From NCBI GenBank assembly GCA_947450365.1, contig CANFVE010000003.1, positions 1 through 64,000 of the forward strand: a stretch of DNA of 64,000 bases, in the 5' to 3' direction. A program made the position numbers and the translations under genes. Positions 25,683-34,436 of this stretch are shown here, piece after piece (position 1 is the first letter of the stretch; every line of letters starts with the position of its first letter). The notes beneath the pieces were generated by a model. That model did no database searches, was not told the DNA's origin, and worked only from the letters and a program-made list of their open reading frames with translations. The DNA comes from Cytophagaceae bacterium. GTDB lineage: Bacteria > Bacteroidota > Bacteroidia > Cytophagales > Spirosomataceae.

Positions 25683-27860
25683 ATGAATTCAATTATTTAC
25701 TTAGTTCCTGCTTTTGGTTTGGTGGGATTGCTTTACACGGCATGGAAATTTAGTTGGGTATCGAAGCAAGATGCCGGAAATGAAAAAATGCAAGAATTAT
25801 CTGGCTATATCGCAGATGGTGCGATTGCCTTCTTAAAAGCAGAATGGAAGATTTTAACTTATTTTGCGATTCCAACGGCTATTTTATTGGCTTGGTTGGG
25901 TACGCAAGAAGGAACACCCGAAAATCCGATTCACTCCTCTCCTCTTATTGCGGTGGCGTTTTTGATTGGTGCTGTATTTTCGGCTACGGCAGGTTATATT
26001 GGTATGATTGTCGCTACCAAAGCGAATGTACGTACGGCTGAAGCAGCCCGTACCTCGTTGGCAAAAGCACTGAATGTTTCATTCACGGGTGGATCTGTGA
26101 TGGGAATGGGCGTTGCGGGTTTAGCTATTTTAGGTTTAGGTGGTTTGTTTATTGCCTTCTATCAAATCTTTGCCCAGGGTCAGGCGCTTACGTCAGTGGA
26201 AATGAAGACTGCGATTGAGGTCTTAGCAGGTTTTTCATTAGGTGCGGAATCTATTGCTTTGTTTGCTCGTGTGGGTGGAGGTATTTATACGAAAGCGGCT
26301 GATGTGGGTGCGGATTTAGTAGGTAAAGTGGAAGCTGGAATTCCTGAGGATGATGTGCGTAATCCGGCCACCATTGCGGATAATGTGGGTGACAACGTAG
26401 GGGATGTTGCGGGTATGGGAGCAGATTTATTTGGTTCTTATGTAGCTACGATTTTAGCTACGATGGTATTAGGTCAAGAAATTGAGGTAAGTGATAATTA
26501 TGGTGGATTTTCGCCGGTATTGTTACCGATGTTAATTGCGGGTGTAGGATTGTTGGCCTCTTTGGTATCGACATTCTTTGTTCGTATTAAAAGCGAAACA
26601 TCATCCGTTCAAAATGCATTGAACCTGGGTAATTATGCTTCGATTGCGATTACATTCGTCACTTCGTATTTTTTGGTTAAAAATATTTTACCTGAATCTT
26701 TGACTTTGCGCGGAACGACTTTTTCGTCAATGGATGTGTTTATGGCCATTATTGTTGGTTTAGTAGTGGGTGCTTTGATGTCGATTATCACGGAATATTA
26801 TACAGCCATGGGCAAGCGTCCAGTAGATTCAATAGTTCAAAAATCTGGGACAGGTCATGCGACGAATATTATTGGCGGTTTGGCAGTTGGTATGGAATCT
26901 ACCGTATTGCCTATTTTGGTATTGGCAGCAGGTATTATTTTCTCGTATCATTTTGCTGGTATTTATGGAGTTTCAATTGCTGCGGCGGGTATGATGGCGA
27001 CAACTGCGATGCAATTAGCGATTGATGCGTTCGGTCCTATCGCGGATAATGCGGGTGGAATTGCTGAGATGTCTCAATTACCTTCTGAGGTTCGTGAGCG
27101 TACGGATAATTTGGATGCAGTTGGAAATACAACAGCGGCTACAGGAAAAGGATTTGCGATTGCTTCTGCGGCCTTAACATCGTTAGCTTTGTTTGCGGCG
27201 TTTGTTGGAATTTCAGGAATTACTCAAATTGATATTTATAAAGCGGATGTTTTAGCAGGTTTATTTGTTGGGGGAATGATTCCATTTATTTTCTCAGCTT
27301 TATGTATTTCAGCCGTAGGAAAAGCAGCGATGGAAATGGTTAACGAAGTTCGTCGTCAGTTCCGTGAGATTCCAGGTATTATGGAATACAAAGCAAAACC
27401 AGAATATGAAAAATGTGTAGCGATTTCTACAGAAGCGTCTATCCGTCAAATGATTCTTCCAGGTGCGATTGCGTTAACAGTTCCGGTATTAGTTGGTTTT
27501 ACCTTTGGCCCTGAAGTTTTAGGAGGTTTATTAGCGGGTGTAACGGTATCAGGTGTATTGATGGGTATTTTCCAATCAAATGCCGGTGGTGCTTGGGATA
27601 ATGCGAAGAAATCTTTTGAGAAAGGAGTTTTAATTGATGGTGTTACGTATAAGAAGGGTTCTGAGCCTCATAAAGCGGCTGTGACGGGTGATACGGTGGG
27701 TGATCCATTCAAAGATACCTCAGGTCCTTCGATGAACATCTTGATTAAATTGATGTCAATCGTTTCCTTGGTGATAGCGCCTTACATTCACGTAGGTGAT
27801 TCGAATCATGTATCGAAGATTGAAAAAGCCCCAGTGGTTAAATTGGTTGCTAAAAAATAA
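25683..27860 (+). CDS. hppA: K+-dependent membrane pyrophosphatase (Na+ and/or H+ pump)
   Basis: 725 aa with about 16 hydrophobic segments. Catalytic loop [18 protein letters not shown], and [26 protein letters not shown] bind Mg-pyrophosphate; [13 protein letters not shown] and the late [14 protein letters not shown] complete the site. At [10 protein letters not shown] the residue after TT is alanine (A485), which marks the K+-dependent class; K+-independent pumps have lysine there. K+-dependent bacterial members often move Na+, so a sodium pump is likely (inference). It uses cytoplasmic PPi to build an ion gradient. Has its own promoter and a strong terminator downstream. Confidence 0.96.
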   Translation: MNSIIYLVPAFGLVGLLYTAWKFSWVSKQDAGNEKMQELSGYIADGAIAFLKAEWKILTYFAIPTAILLAWLGTQEGTPENPIHSSPLIAVAFLIGAVFSATAGYIGMIVATKANVRTAEAARTSLAKALNVSFTGGSVMGMGVAGLAILGLGGLFIAFYQIFAQGQALTSVEMKTAIEVLAGFSLGAESIALFARVGGGIYTKAADVGADLVGKVEAGIPEDDVRNPATIADNVGDNVGDVAGMGADLFGSYVATILATMVLGQEIEVSDNYGGFSPVLLPMLIAGVGLLASLVSTFFVRIKSETSSVQNALNLGNYASIAITFVTSYFLVKNILPESLTLRGTTFSSMDVFMAIIVGLVVGALMSIITEYYTAMGKRPVDSIVQKSGTGHATNIIGGLAVGMESTVLPILVLAAGIIFSYHFAGIYGVSIAAAGMMATTAMQLAIDAFGPIADNAGGIAEMSQLPSEVRERTDNLDAVGNTTAATGKGFAIASAALTSLALFAAFVGISGITQIDIYKADVLAGLFVGGMIPFIFSALCISAVGKAAMEMVNEVRRQFREIPGIMEYKAKPEYEKCVAISTEASIRQMILPGAIALTVPVLVGFTFGPEVLGGLLAGVTVSGVLMGIFQSNAGGAWDNAKKSFEKGVLIDGVTYKKGSEPHKAAVTGDTVGDPFKDTSGPSMNILIKLMSIVSLVIAPYIHVGDSNHVSKIEKAPVVKLVAKK

Positions 27861-27877
27861 GGTTCAAGTGTAAACCA

Positions 27878-27915
27878 ATCGATTCAATGAAGTCAATTGA
27901 TATCATTGAATCGAT
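27878..27915. repeat. perfect 13-bp inverted repeat after hppA
   Basis: ATCGATTCAATGA and its exact complement TCATTGAATCGAT flank a 12-base loop that itself holds the palindrome TCAATTGA. It begins 18 bases after the hppA stop and precedes the true terminator. There is no T run directly after it, so it may be an mRNA 3' stabiliser or a protein site instead of a terminator. Confidence 0.7.
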
Positions 27916-27947
27916 ATTTAAATTAATTCTTTGAAAGCTTATCAAAT

Positions 27948-27979
27948 AAAAAGCCCTTCCAATTTGGAAGGGCTTTTTT
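27948..27979. terminator. bidirectional terminator between hppA and rplY
   Basis: Stem AAGCCCTTCC / GGAAGGGCTT, flanked by A and T runs on both sides. It serves the plus-strand hppA message and the minus-strand prs-rplY message that converge here. Confidence 0.92.
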
Positions 27980-28003
27980 ATGATCTATCAAGTAAAGCTT
28001 TGA

Positions 28004-28570
28004 CTAGGTAGTTAATTTACCTCTTAAAGCTCTTGGGATATCGATTGTTGCAACTGGGTTAGACATTGGATTCAAGATCTCACATCCTTCCACACTTAAT
28101 TTGTTAACTTTCACCGTTTGACCTAAGTCTAAGCCGGAAATATCAACAGTTACGAAATCAGGGATATTTTCAGATAAACCTTTCAAAGTTACTTTACGTA
28201 ATTTTTGAACCATTTTACCCCCTTTGATAACACCTGGAGAATTACCAATTACCTTGATAGGTACAGCAATCTTAATCGGGCTACCTGGAACAATTTCTAG
28301 AAAGTCAACATGCAAAATCATCTCGTTTACCGGATGAAATTGTGCATCTTGTAAAATAGCACGGTATTTATCACCTTCTACGTTTAATTCCACTTCATAC
28401 ACATCTGGTGAATAAAGCAATTCACGGAAAAGAATCATCGGAACAGCAAAATGTACTTGCTCTTTTCCACCGTACAATACACAAGGAGCTAAAGCTTCAG
28501 CACGTAAATCCTTAGCGCCTTTGCTACCGAGATTCGCTCTTTTAAACCCTACAATCTCTAATTTTTTCAT
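28004..28570 (-). CDS. rplY: 50S ribosomal protein L25/general stress protein Ctc
   Basis: 188 aa, the two-domain CTC form (the E. coli type is about half as long). The N-terminal L25 5S-rRNA-binding domain includes KRANLGSKGAKDLRAE, PCVLYGGKEQVHF and ILHVDFLEI. The C-terminal TL5/CTC beta domain begins around PIKIAVPIKVIG and ends with NPVATIDIPRALRG. Binds 5S rRNA in the large subunit. It follows prs after 62 bases on the same strand; the prs-rplY order is familiar in bacteria, but the usual third gene, pth, is missing here. Confidence 0.95.
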   Translation of the reverse strand: MKKLEIVGFKRANLGSKGAKDLRAEALAPCVLYGGKEQVHFAVPMILFRELLYSPDVYEVELNVEGDKYRAILQDAQFHPVNEMILHVDFLEIVPGSPIKIAVPIKVIGNSPGVIKGGKMVQKLRKVTLKGLSENIPDFVTVDISGLDLGQTVKVNKLSVEGCEILNPMSNPVATIDIPRALRGKLTT

Positions 28571-28632
28571 TTTGTTTTTTGTTAATGTCTTTGGTCTTTC
28601 GCACGTAGGCTATCCCCCAAAAACGGTTGAAA

Positions 28633-29574
28633 TTAATATTTAATAAATAATGAACTGATAGATTCGTGATCCCGAATCCTTCCGATCGCCTTCGCAAAAA
28701 GCTCAGCTACTGAAAGAACCTTAATTTTGTCACAGGCCTGTTTTTGAGGAATCGTATCGGTAACCAATAACTCAGCCAACACCGAGTTAGAGATGTTTTC
28801 ATACGCCTTTCCTGATAATACAGGATGTGTAACAACCGCCCGTACCGAATTGGCTCCCTTGTCCATGATTAATTGAGCCGCTTTGCACAAAGTGCCACCC
28901 GTATCAATTAAATCATCTACCAAGACTACATCCGCGCCCTTCACATCCCCAATTAACTGCATGGAAGCAATTTCATTGGCACGTTTCCGATGCTTATCGC
29001 AAATAACCATTTCCGCATTAAAGAATTTGGCCATGTTACGTGTACGAACCACGCCTCCCACATCAGGAGACGCAAAAACTATATTTTCTAAATTTAATGA
29101 CTTCAAATAAGGGACAAAAATCGCATTTCCTTCCAAGTGATCTACCGGGAAATCCATGAAACCTTGAATTTGGCCCGCATGTAAATCAATCGTCATTAAG
29201 CGGTCAGCACCCGCAGCCGTTAATAAATTACCAATTAATTTAGCTCCAATTCCCACCCTCGGTCGATCCTTGCGGTCTTGCCGAGAATATCCAAAATAAG
29301 GAATTACGGCAGTCACATAATGAGCAGAAGCACGCCGTGCCGCATCAATCATCAATAAAAGCTCCATCAAATTATCTGATGAAGGAAATGTAGACTGAAT
29401 AATAAATACATCACAGCCACGAACGGACTCATCAAAACTTGGCGACATTTCTCCATCCGAAAATTTCAAAAGTGTTGCCGCACCCAAATCTTTCCCAAAA
29501 TACTTGGCGATATCTTTCGCTAAGTAATTGGAGGCTGATCCAGAAAAAATTTTAACTGCATTGATAGCTGCCAT
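28633..29574 (-). CDS. prs: ribose-phosphate pyrophosphokinase
   Basis: 313 aa, normal class I PRPP synthetase. Recognisable by SDGEMSPSFDESVRG, the ATP flexible-loop region PYFGYSRQDRKDRPRVGIGAK, TIDLHAGQIQGFMDFPVDHL and the PRPP-binding loop VVLVDDLIDTGGT. Makes PRPP from ribose 5-phosphate and ATP for purine, pyrimidine, His, Trp and NAD synthesis; cytoplasmic. A near-perfect promoter lies 38 nt upstream, inside a long hairpin. Confidence 0.97.
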   Translation of the reverse strand: MAAINAVKIFSGSASNYLAKDIAKYFGKDLGAATLLKFSDGEMSPSFDESVRGCDVFIIQSTFPSSDNLMELLLMIDAARRASAHYVTAVIPYFGYSRQDRKDRPRVGIGAKLIGNLLTAAGADRLMTIDLHAGQIQGFMDFPVDHLEGNAIFVPYLKSLNLENIVFASPDVGGVVRTRNMAKFFNAEMVICDKHRKRANEIASMQLIGDVKGADVVLVDDLIDTGGTLCKAAQLIMDKGANSVRAVVTHPVLSGKAYENISNSVLAELLVTDTIPQKQACDKIKVLSVAELFAKAIGRIRDHESISSLFIKY

Positions 29575-29602
29575 ATGGAGTTTTTTGTGCTTAGAACTCA
29601 GA

Positions 29603-29637
29603 ATTAAGGCGCAAAACTAGACATTTTACGCCTTAAT
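29603..29637 (-). repeat. 14-bp imperfect hairpin at the acn-prs junction
   Basis: ATTAAGGCGCAAAA pairs with TTTTACGCCTTAAT with one mismatch and a 7-base loop. It follows the aconitase stop by 8 bases but has no T run, so it is a weak terminator candidate. The prs -7 box runs through its loop. Confidence 0.6.
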
Positions 29638-29642
29638 CACAA
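29612..29642 (-). promoter_or_regulatory. promoter of prs-rplY (TTG-N20-TAGTTTTG)
   Basis: On the minus strand: TTG (29642-29640), 20 nt, TAGTTTTG (29619-29612), an exact consensus -7 at ideal spacing. It directly abuts the aconitase stop codon. Confidence 0.7.
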
Positions 29643-29644
29643 GC

Positions 29645-31909
29645 TTATTTTACAGATGCCCGAATAATGTTCAACGCCCCACCCGCTTTAAACCATTCAA
29701 TTTGTTGATCATTATAGGTATGGTTTACAGCAAATGAATCCTTTGAGCCATCAGAATGAACTAATTCGATGGTCAATGATTTCTCAGGAGCAAATTCATT
29801 TAATCCAATAATGTTGATGGTATCATCTTCTTGAATCTTATCGTAATCGGCATCGTTGGCAAATGTTAAGGCCAACATCCCCTGTTTCTTCAAATTTGTC
29901 TCATGAATACGAGCAAAGGACTTAACCAAAACGGCACGCACACCTAAATGACGTGGTTCCATCGCTGCATGTTCACGTGATGAACCTTCTCCATAATTCG
30001 TATCTCCTACGACGATGGTTCCGATACCGGCAGCTTTATATGCCCGTTGGGTTGAAGGAACTGGTCCATACTCACCCGTTAATTGATTTTTAACATTGTC
30101 TGTTTTCTCGTTGTAGAAGTTTACCGCACCGATTAACATGTTATTTGAAATATTATCCAAGTGTCCACGGTATTTCAACCAAGGTCCTGCCATTGAAATA
30201 TGATCCGTTGTACATTTTCCTTTGGCCTTAATTAATAAGCGTAAACCCGAAATATCCGATCCTTCCCAAGCACTAAATGGGTCTAATAGCTGCAAACGAT
30301 CAGAAGTAGGTGAAACCTTCACTTGAACCGCTGAACCATCCGCTGCAGGTGCTTGATATCCTGCATCTTCTGCCGCAAAGCCTTTTTTCGGTAATTCATC
30401 CCCCGTAGGTGCATCTAATTTTACTTGCTCTCCCTTGTCGTTCGTCAAGGTATCTGTCAACGGATTAAAGGATAAATCTCCCGCAATCGCTAAGGCAGTG
30501 ACAATTTCAGGTGAGGCAACAAACGCATAGGTATTTGGATTTCCATCCGCGCGTTTCGCAAAATTCCGATTGAATGAGTGAACAATTGTATTCTTCTCTC
30601 CCTTTTCGGCACCTGGACGCGCCCATTGGCCGATACATGGTCCACAGGCATTTGAGAATACAGTAGCTCCGATGGAATCAAATGTCTCAATAAATCCATC
30701 CCGCTCAATTGTATACCGAACTAATTCAGAACCTGGCGTAATCGTAAATTGTGCTTTGGTTTTTAAGCCTTTGGCGGCAACTTGTTTAGCTAAGGAAGCG
30801 GCACGTGCAATATCTTCGTAAGAACTGTTGGTACATGAGCCAATTAATCCCACCTCCACTTTCGTAGGCCAACCATTTTTCTCAGCCATTTCCTTCATTT
30901 TCGAAATAGGCGTCGCCAAATCCGGCGTAAATGGTCCATTCAAATGTGGTTCTAAAGTATCTAAATCAATTTCTATTACTTGATCAAAATAAGCTCCTGG
31001 GTTTGCATATACCTCTGGATCCGCCGTTAAATGTTCGCGTACACCATCAGCAAGCGCGGCAACATCCGCACGTCCCGTCGATTGTAAATAACGTGCCATG
31101 GAATCATCATAGCCAAAGGTAGAGGTGGTTGCTCCAATTTCCGCGCCCATGTTGCAAATCGTACCTTTTCCAGTACATGACATCGAAGTAGCGCCTTCAC
31201 CAAAATATTCAACCACACAGCCAGTTCCCCCTTTTACCGTTAAAATACCGGCAACTTTCAAGATAACGTCCTTTGGTGATGTCCATCCATTTAATTTACC
31301 CGTTAATTTTACGCCAATTAATTTTGGAAACTTTAATTCCCAAGCTAATCCTGCCATTACATCACACGCATCTGCTCCTCCTACCCCAATGGCAATCATC
31401 CCTAAACCTCCCGCATTTACGGTATGTGAATCGGTTCCAATCATCATTCCACCTGGAAATGCATAATTTTCTAAGACTACTTGGTGAATGATACCCGCAC
31501 CTGGTTTCCAAAAACCAATGCCATATTTATCTGAAACCGATGATAAGAAATCGTAAACCTCTTTATTTTTATCTACTGCCACTTGTAAATCAGTCGTTGA
31601 GGCCACTTTCGCTTCAATCAAGTGATCGCAATGTACGGTAGAAGGCACCGCAACTTGTGGGCGACCCGCCTGCATAAACTGCAACAAAGCCATTTGAGCC
31701 GTCGCATCTTGCATGGCTACGCGATCCGGTGCAAAATCTACATAGGAATTTCCGCGTGTGAATGTCGAAGAAGGCGTACCTTCCCATAAATGGCTGTAAA
31801 GAATTTTTTCGGTTAACGTAAGCGGTTTACCCGTTAATGCACGCGCCGCAGCAATGCGAGCTGGCATTTTTTCGTAAACAGCTTTAATCATTTCAATGTC
31901 AAAGGCCAT
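29645..31909 (-). CDS. acn: aconitate hydratase (mitochondrial type)
   Basis: 754 aa. The three 4Fe-4S ligands are in [15 protein letters not shown] and [10 protein letters not shown]. Also [32 protein letters not shown], and in the C-terminal swivel domain the substrate segments [15 protein letters not shown] and [17 protein letters not shown]. Length and motifs fit the mitochondrial aconitase branch rather than AcnB (which has a different domain order). Interconverts citrate and isocitrate in the TCA cycle. Single-gene unit with its own -7 box. Confidence 0.96.
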   Translation of the reverse strand: MAFDIEMIKAVYEKMPARIAAARALTGKPLTLTEKILYSHLWEGTPSSTFTRGNSYVDFAPDRVAMQDATAQMALLQFMQAGRPQVAVPSTVHCDHLIEAKVASTTDLQVAVDKNKEVYDFLSSVSDKYGIGFWKPGAGIIHQVVLENYAFPGGMMIGTDSHTVNAGGLGMIAIGVGGADACDVMAGLAWELKFPKLIGVKLTGKLNGWTSPKDVILKVAGILTVKGGTGCVVEYFGEGATSMSCTGKGTICNMGAEIGATTSTFGYDDSMARYLQSTGRADVAALADGVREHLTADPEVYANPGAYFDQVIEIDLDTLEPHLNGPFTPDLATPISKMKEMAEKNGWPTKVEVGLIGSCTNSSYEDIARAASLAKQVAAKGLKTKAQFTITPGSELVRYTIERDGFIETFDSIGATVFSNACGPCIGQWARPGAEKGEKNTIVHSFNRNFAKRADGNPNTYAFVASPEIVTALAIAGDLSFNPLTDTLTNDKGEQVKLDAPTGDELPKKGFAAEDAGYQAPAADGSAVQVKVSPTSDRLQLLDPFSAWEGSDISGLRLLIKAKGKCTTDHISMAGPWLKYRGHLDNISNNMLIGAVNFYNEKTDNVKNQLTGEYGPVPSTQRAYKAAGIGTIVVGDTNYGEGSSREHAAMEPRHLGVRAVLVKSFARIHETNLKKQGMLALTFANDADYDKIQEDDTINIIGLNEFAPEKSLTIELVHSDGSKDSFAVNHTYNDQQIEWFKAGGALNIIRASVK

Positions 31910-31937
31910 GAGAAAAATTAGTTTTATGAATAGTGTG

Positions 31938-31945
31938 CAAAATTA
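31938..31945 (-). promoter_or_regulatory. -7 promoter element for aconitase
   Basis: Minus-strand TAATTTTG, exact TAnnTTTG, 28 nt before the ATG. No clear -33 TTG. Confidence 0.55.
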
Positions 31946-32074
31946 ATAGATTAGGTTCAATTTTGCCACTAAATATAAATATGATTTCCTTTCCCATTTA
32001 TTTTTAGGAAATTTGTCAAACCTATTATTACTATTTTATTAAAAAATTAGATTTTGAGCCCATATAAAGCGAAC

Positions 32075-34357
32075 ATGTTTGGATTGTTGATGCTATTATT
32101 TCATGGGCTTCCTGTTTTTTCGCAAGGAACTCGGGTGGATTCGATTGTCCAACACGCCATTTTGGTCGCACCCAGTCACAGCGCAGCCATCAAACAAGTC
32201 CAATTCACGGTTCAAAATTTAGAAAAAACACGGTTTTCAAAATTTGTGGGCATTGGAAAATCTAGACTTCAGAAAAAAGAAGGTATTAAGGAAGGTCAAT
32301 GGTACGGAAATGAGACGATTTCAAACGTTTCTCTGGGTAGTTTAAGCCAAATGCTGCATGAAATAACATTTCAGAAAGCTTATCGCAAAGAACAATCCAA
32401 ACCAACCTTATTCTTTTGGCCAGATTTTTATCAAGATTATGTAGGCACACAATGCGTCTCACCTTTAAACTTTCAAGCTCCTGATTTTTATCAATTCACT
32501 CAGCTGTCTGATACCCTGATACAAGGTCAGGCTTGTGTCAACATCCAAGTAGAACCTAAATTTCAAGCCGATCGGCTTTTTTCAGGCATGATGACCTTGT
32601 CCATGGATGGATGGCTTGTCCGGTGGAATGGTCATATTCTTTCGGATGACATTCGATATGAAATGGATTTACAACATCGATTCTTCAATCAAACTTGGCT
32701 TCCTTTTCTAGCTCATATTACGGTTCAGGGTGGAGTATTAGGAATTAAAGGTGAATATGTCCTACAAGAAAAAGTTATCGGGGATTATGCCATTTGGAAA
32801 CATGATCCTGATTTTTTTAAGCAACCCAAAAAAGCCAATGAATTTTTAAATATTTCAGAACGAGCATTTGATGAGGTATTTGCATCCCAACTGATTGATA
32901 ACCTCCACCAAGGCCTATTGCGAAAATGGAAACAAAGACCCCAATCCGACGATTTGGCCATTGATTCGGTTCGTTTTAACCTTTCCAATCCACAGGAACA
33001 TTCGATCGATCCGTTTATCGGAGAAATTGCGGAATCGACAATTGAAACAGCCATTGCCTCCTATGATTTATTGCCCAAAAGTCCATTTAATCCGAGCCAA
33101 TTGATTTTAAGTAAATCCTTCTATTTTGGTCAACGAAGAAATAATTATTACCCCTTTGAAATCTACTATAAATCACCGGTCTTTGATGCCAACTTTAATA
33201 CTGTCGAGGGTTTTGTCGCCAATTCAGCCCTTGTATTTCGAAAGCGATGGGCTCGGTATCATTTTCTAGAAGCTGAATTTTTGGGCAGAAGATCTTTTGG
33301 CCTCAATCGAAATACGGGTTTTATGCGCTTGCGATATAAAACAGAGAATTTTGAAATTCAAGCCATGCAAGGGGATTATATCGCCCAATTTCATCCAGAT
33401 AATACGATTTCATCCGAGATGAACTCCTTGGCAACCCTTTTGTTGAAAAACAATCAAATGAAAATTTTTCGAAAGGAATTTTGGAATTTTTCCTTGGTCA
33501 ATCGTTTCTCATCCCGTTTTTATGCCAAAGCATTGATTGAATCTTCTCGGCAAAGCCAAATGGATAATACCACAGATTATTATTGGGTAAATTATTTAGA
33601 TCGTAAATTCAGTAGCAATAATCCCACGAATGCCGAATATACACAGCCTGGATTTGATACCCATTATTCATTTATTACCCAATTTCAAATGGGATTTAGG
33701 CCCTTTTTAGATCATTCTTACCAGAATAATCAGCGTTTAAATGAATGGAGTTCCTCCCCGTTAATTGTGTTTAAATACCGGGCTGGATGGCCTACTTTAT
33801 TTAAATCTACAGTCAATTTCCAATTGTTAGAACTCTCTTACTTGCAAAATATTTCACTTTCTCCTTGGATTAAAACTGGCTTTATCATTAATGCGGGTAC
33901 ATTTATAGGCGATAAACCTGTCTATTTTCAAGATTTCAAGCATTTTAATGGTGGATTAAGTTTGGTTCAGACGAGTGAAATGCTAGCCTCCCACCGACTT
34001 GTAGGTTATTACCAAAATTTAACTAGTGGGGCAAGTCAGCGCCTAAATGTAAATCATTATGCCTATAGTACTGCGGGGAACTACATTGAAGCTTTGTCTC
34101 AGTTTCAATTTTCGAATTTGTGGTTGAAACCAATATTAGGTTTGAAGCAATTGTATGTCAAAGAAATGTTGATCGCAAATGCCTATTACATTCATAACCA
34201 ACGATTATATTACAATGAAATCGGTTACGGTTTAGACGGTGTTTTAAAAGTTCTTCGATTAGAAGCCATTGCTAATTTTTCGAATGGTCAATTTAATTAT
34301 GTAGGCTTCCGAGTGAATATAAATTCAAGGATACGAATTGGAAATATTCCGGAATAA
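32075..34357 (+). CDS. DUF5686 outer-membrane protein, short form
   Basis: 760 aa from MFGLLMLLFHGLPVFSQG, a signal peptide. The open frame starts seven codons earlier at a TTG, which is less likely. It lacks the N-terminal carboxypeptidase-regulatory domain of the 23-kb paralogue and starts near DSIVQHAILVAP. The rest follows the same plan: DRLFSGMMTLSMDGW, a helical linker, then FGQRRNNYYPFEIYYKSP and barrel-like strands with RKFSSNNPTNAEY near the C-terminal half (the paralogue has REFTSNNPVNLEM). Expected in the outer membrane; function unknown. Confidence 0.75.
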   Translation: MFGLLMLLFHGLPVFSQGTRVDSIVQHAILVAPSHSAAIKQVQFTVQNLEKTRFSKFVGIGKSRLQKKEGIKEGQWYGNETISNVSLGSLSQMLHEITFQKAYRKEQSKPTLFFWPDFYQDYVGTQCVSPLNFQAPDFYQFTQLSDTLIQGQACVNIQVEPKFQADRLFSGMMTLSMDGWLVRWNGHILSDDIRYEMDLQHRFFNQTWLPFLAHITVQGGVLGIKGEYVLQEKVIGDYAIWKHDPDFFKQPKKANEFLNISERAFDEVFASQLIDNLHQGLLRKWKQRPQSDDLAIDSVRFNLSNPQEHSIDPFIGEIAESTIETAIASYDLLPKSPFNPSQLILSKSFYFGQRRNNYYPFEIYYKSPVFDANFNTVEGFVANSALVFRKRWARYHFLEAEFLGRRSFGLNRNTGFMRLRYKTENFEIQAMQGDYIAQFHPDNTISSEMNSLATLLLKNNQMKIFRKEFWNFSLVNRFSSRFYAKALIESSRQSQMDNTTDYYWVNYLDRKFSSNNPTNAEYTQPGFDTHYSFITQFQMGFRPFLDHSYQNNQRLNEWSSSPLIVFKYRAGWPTLFKSTVNFQLLELSYLQNISLSPWIKTGFIINAGTFIGDKPVYFQDFKHFNGGLSLVQTSEMLASHRLVGYYQNLTSGASQRLNVNHYAYSTAGNYIEALSQFQFSNLWLKPILGLKQLYVKEMLIANAYYIHNQRLYYNEIGYGLDGVLKVLRLEAIANFSNGQFNYVGFRVNINSRIRIGNIPE

Positions 34358-34391
34358 AAAAAATAATGTGTACAAATACGTTTTAAGCGCT

Positions 34392-34399
34392 TATATTTG
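34392..34399 (+). promoter_or_regulatory. -7 promoter element for topA
   Basis: TATATTTG, exact match, 37 nt before the topA ATG in an otherwise featureless 79-base gap. Confidence 0.55.
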
Positions 34400-34436
34400 A
34401 GACCATTTTTAAAATTAACCCTATCAATCCCCAATA

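Noticed and set aside
28883-29110. 75-codon plus-strand frame within prs
   Set aside because: Antisense to the conserved PRPP-synthetase core; no independent support.
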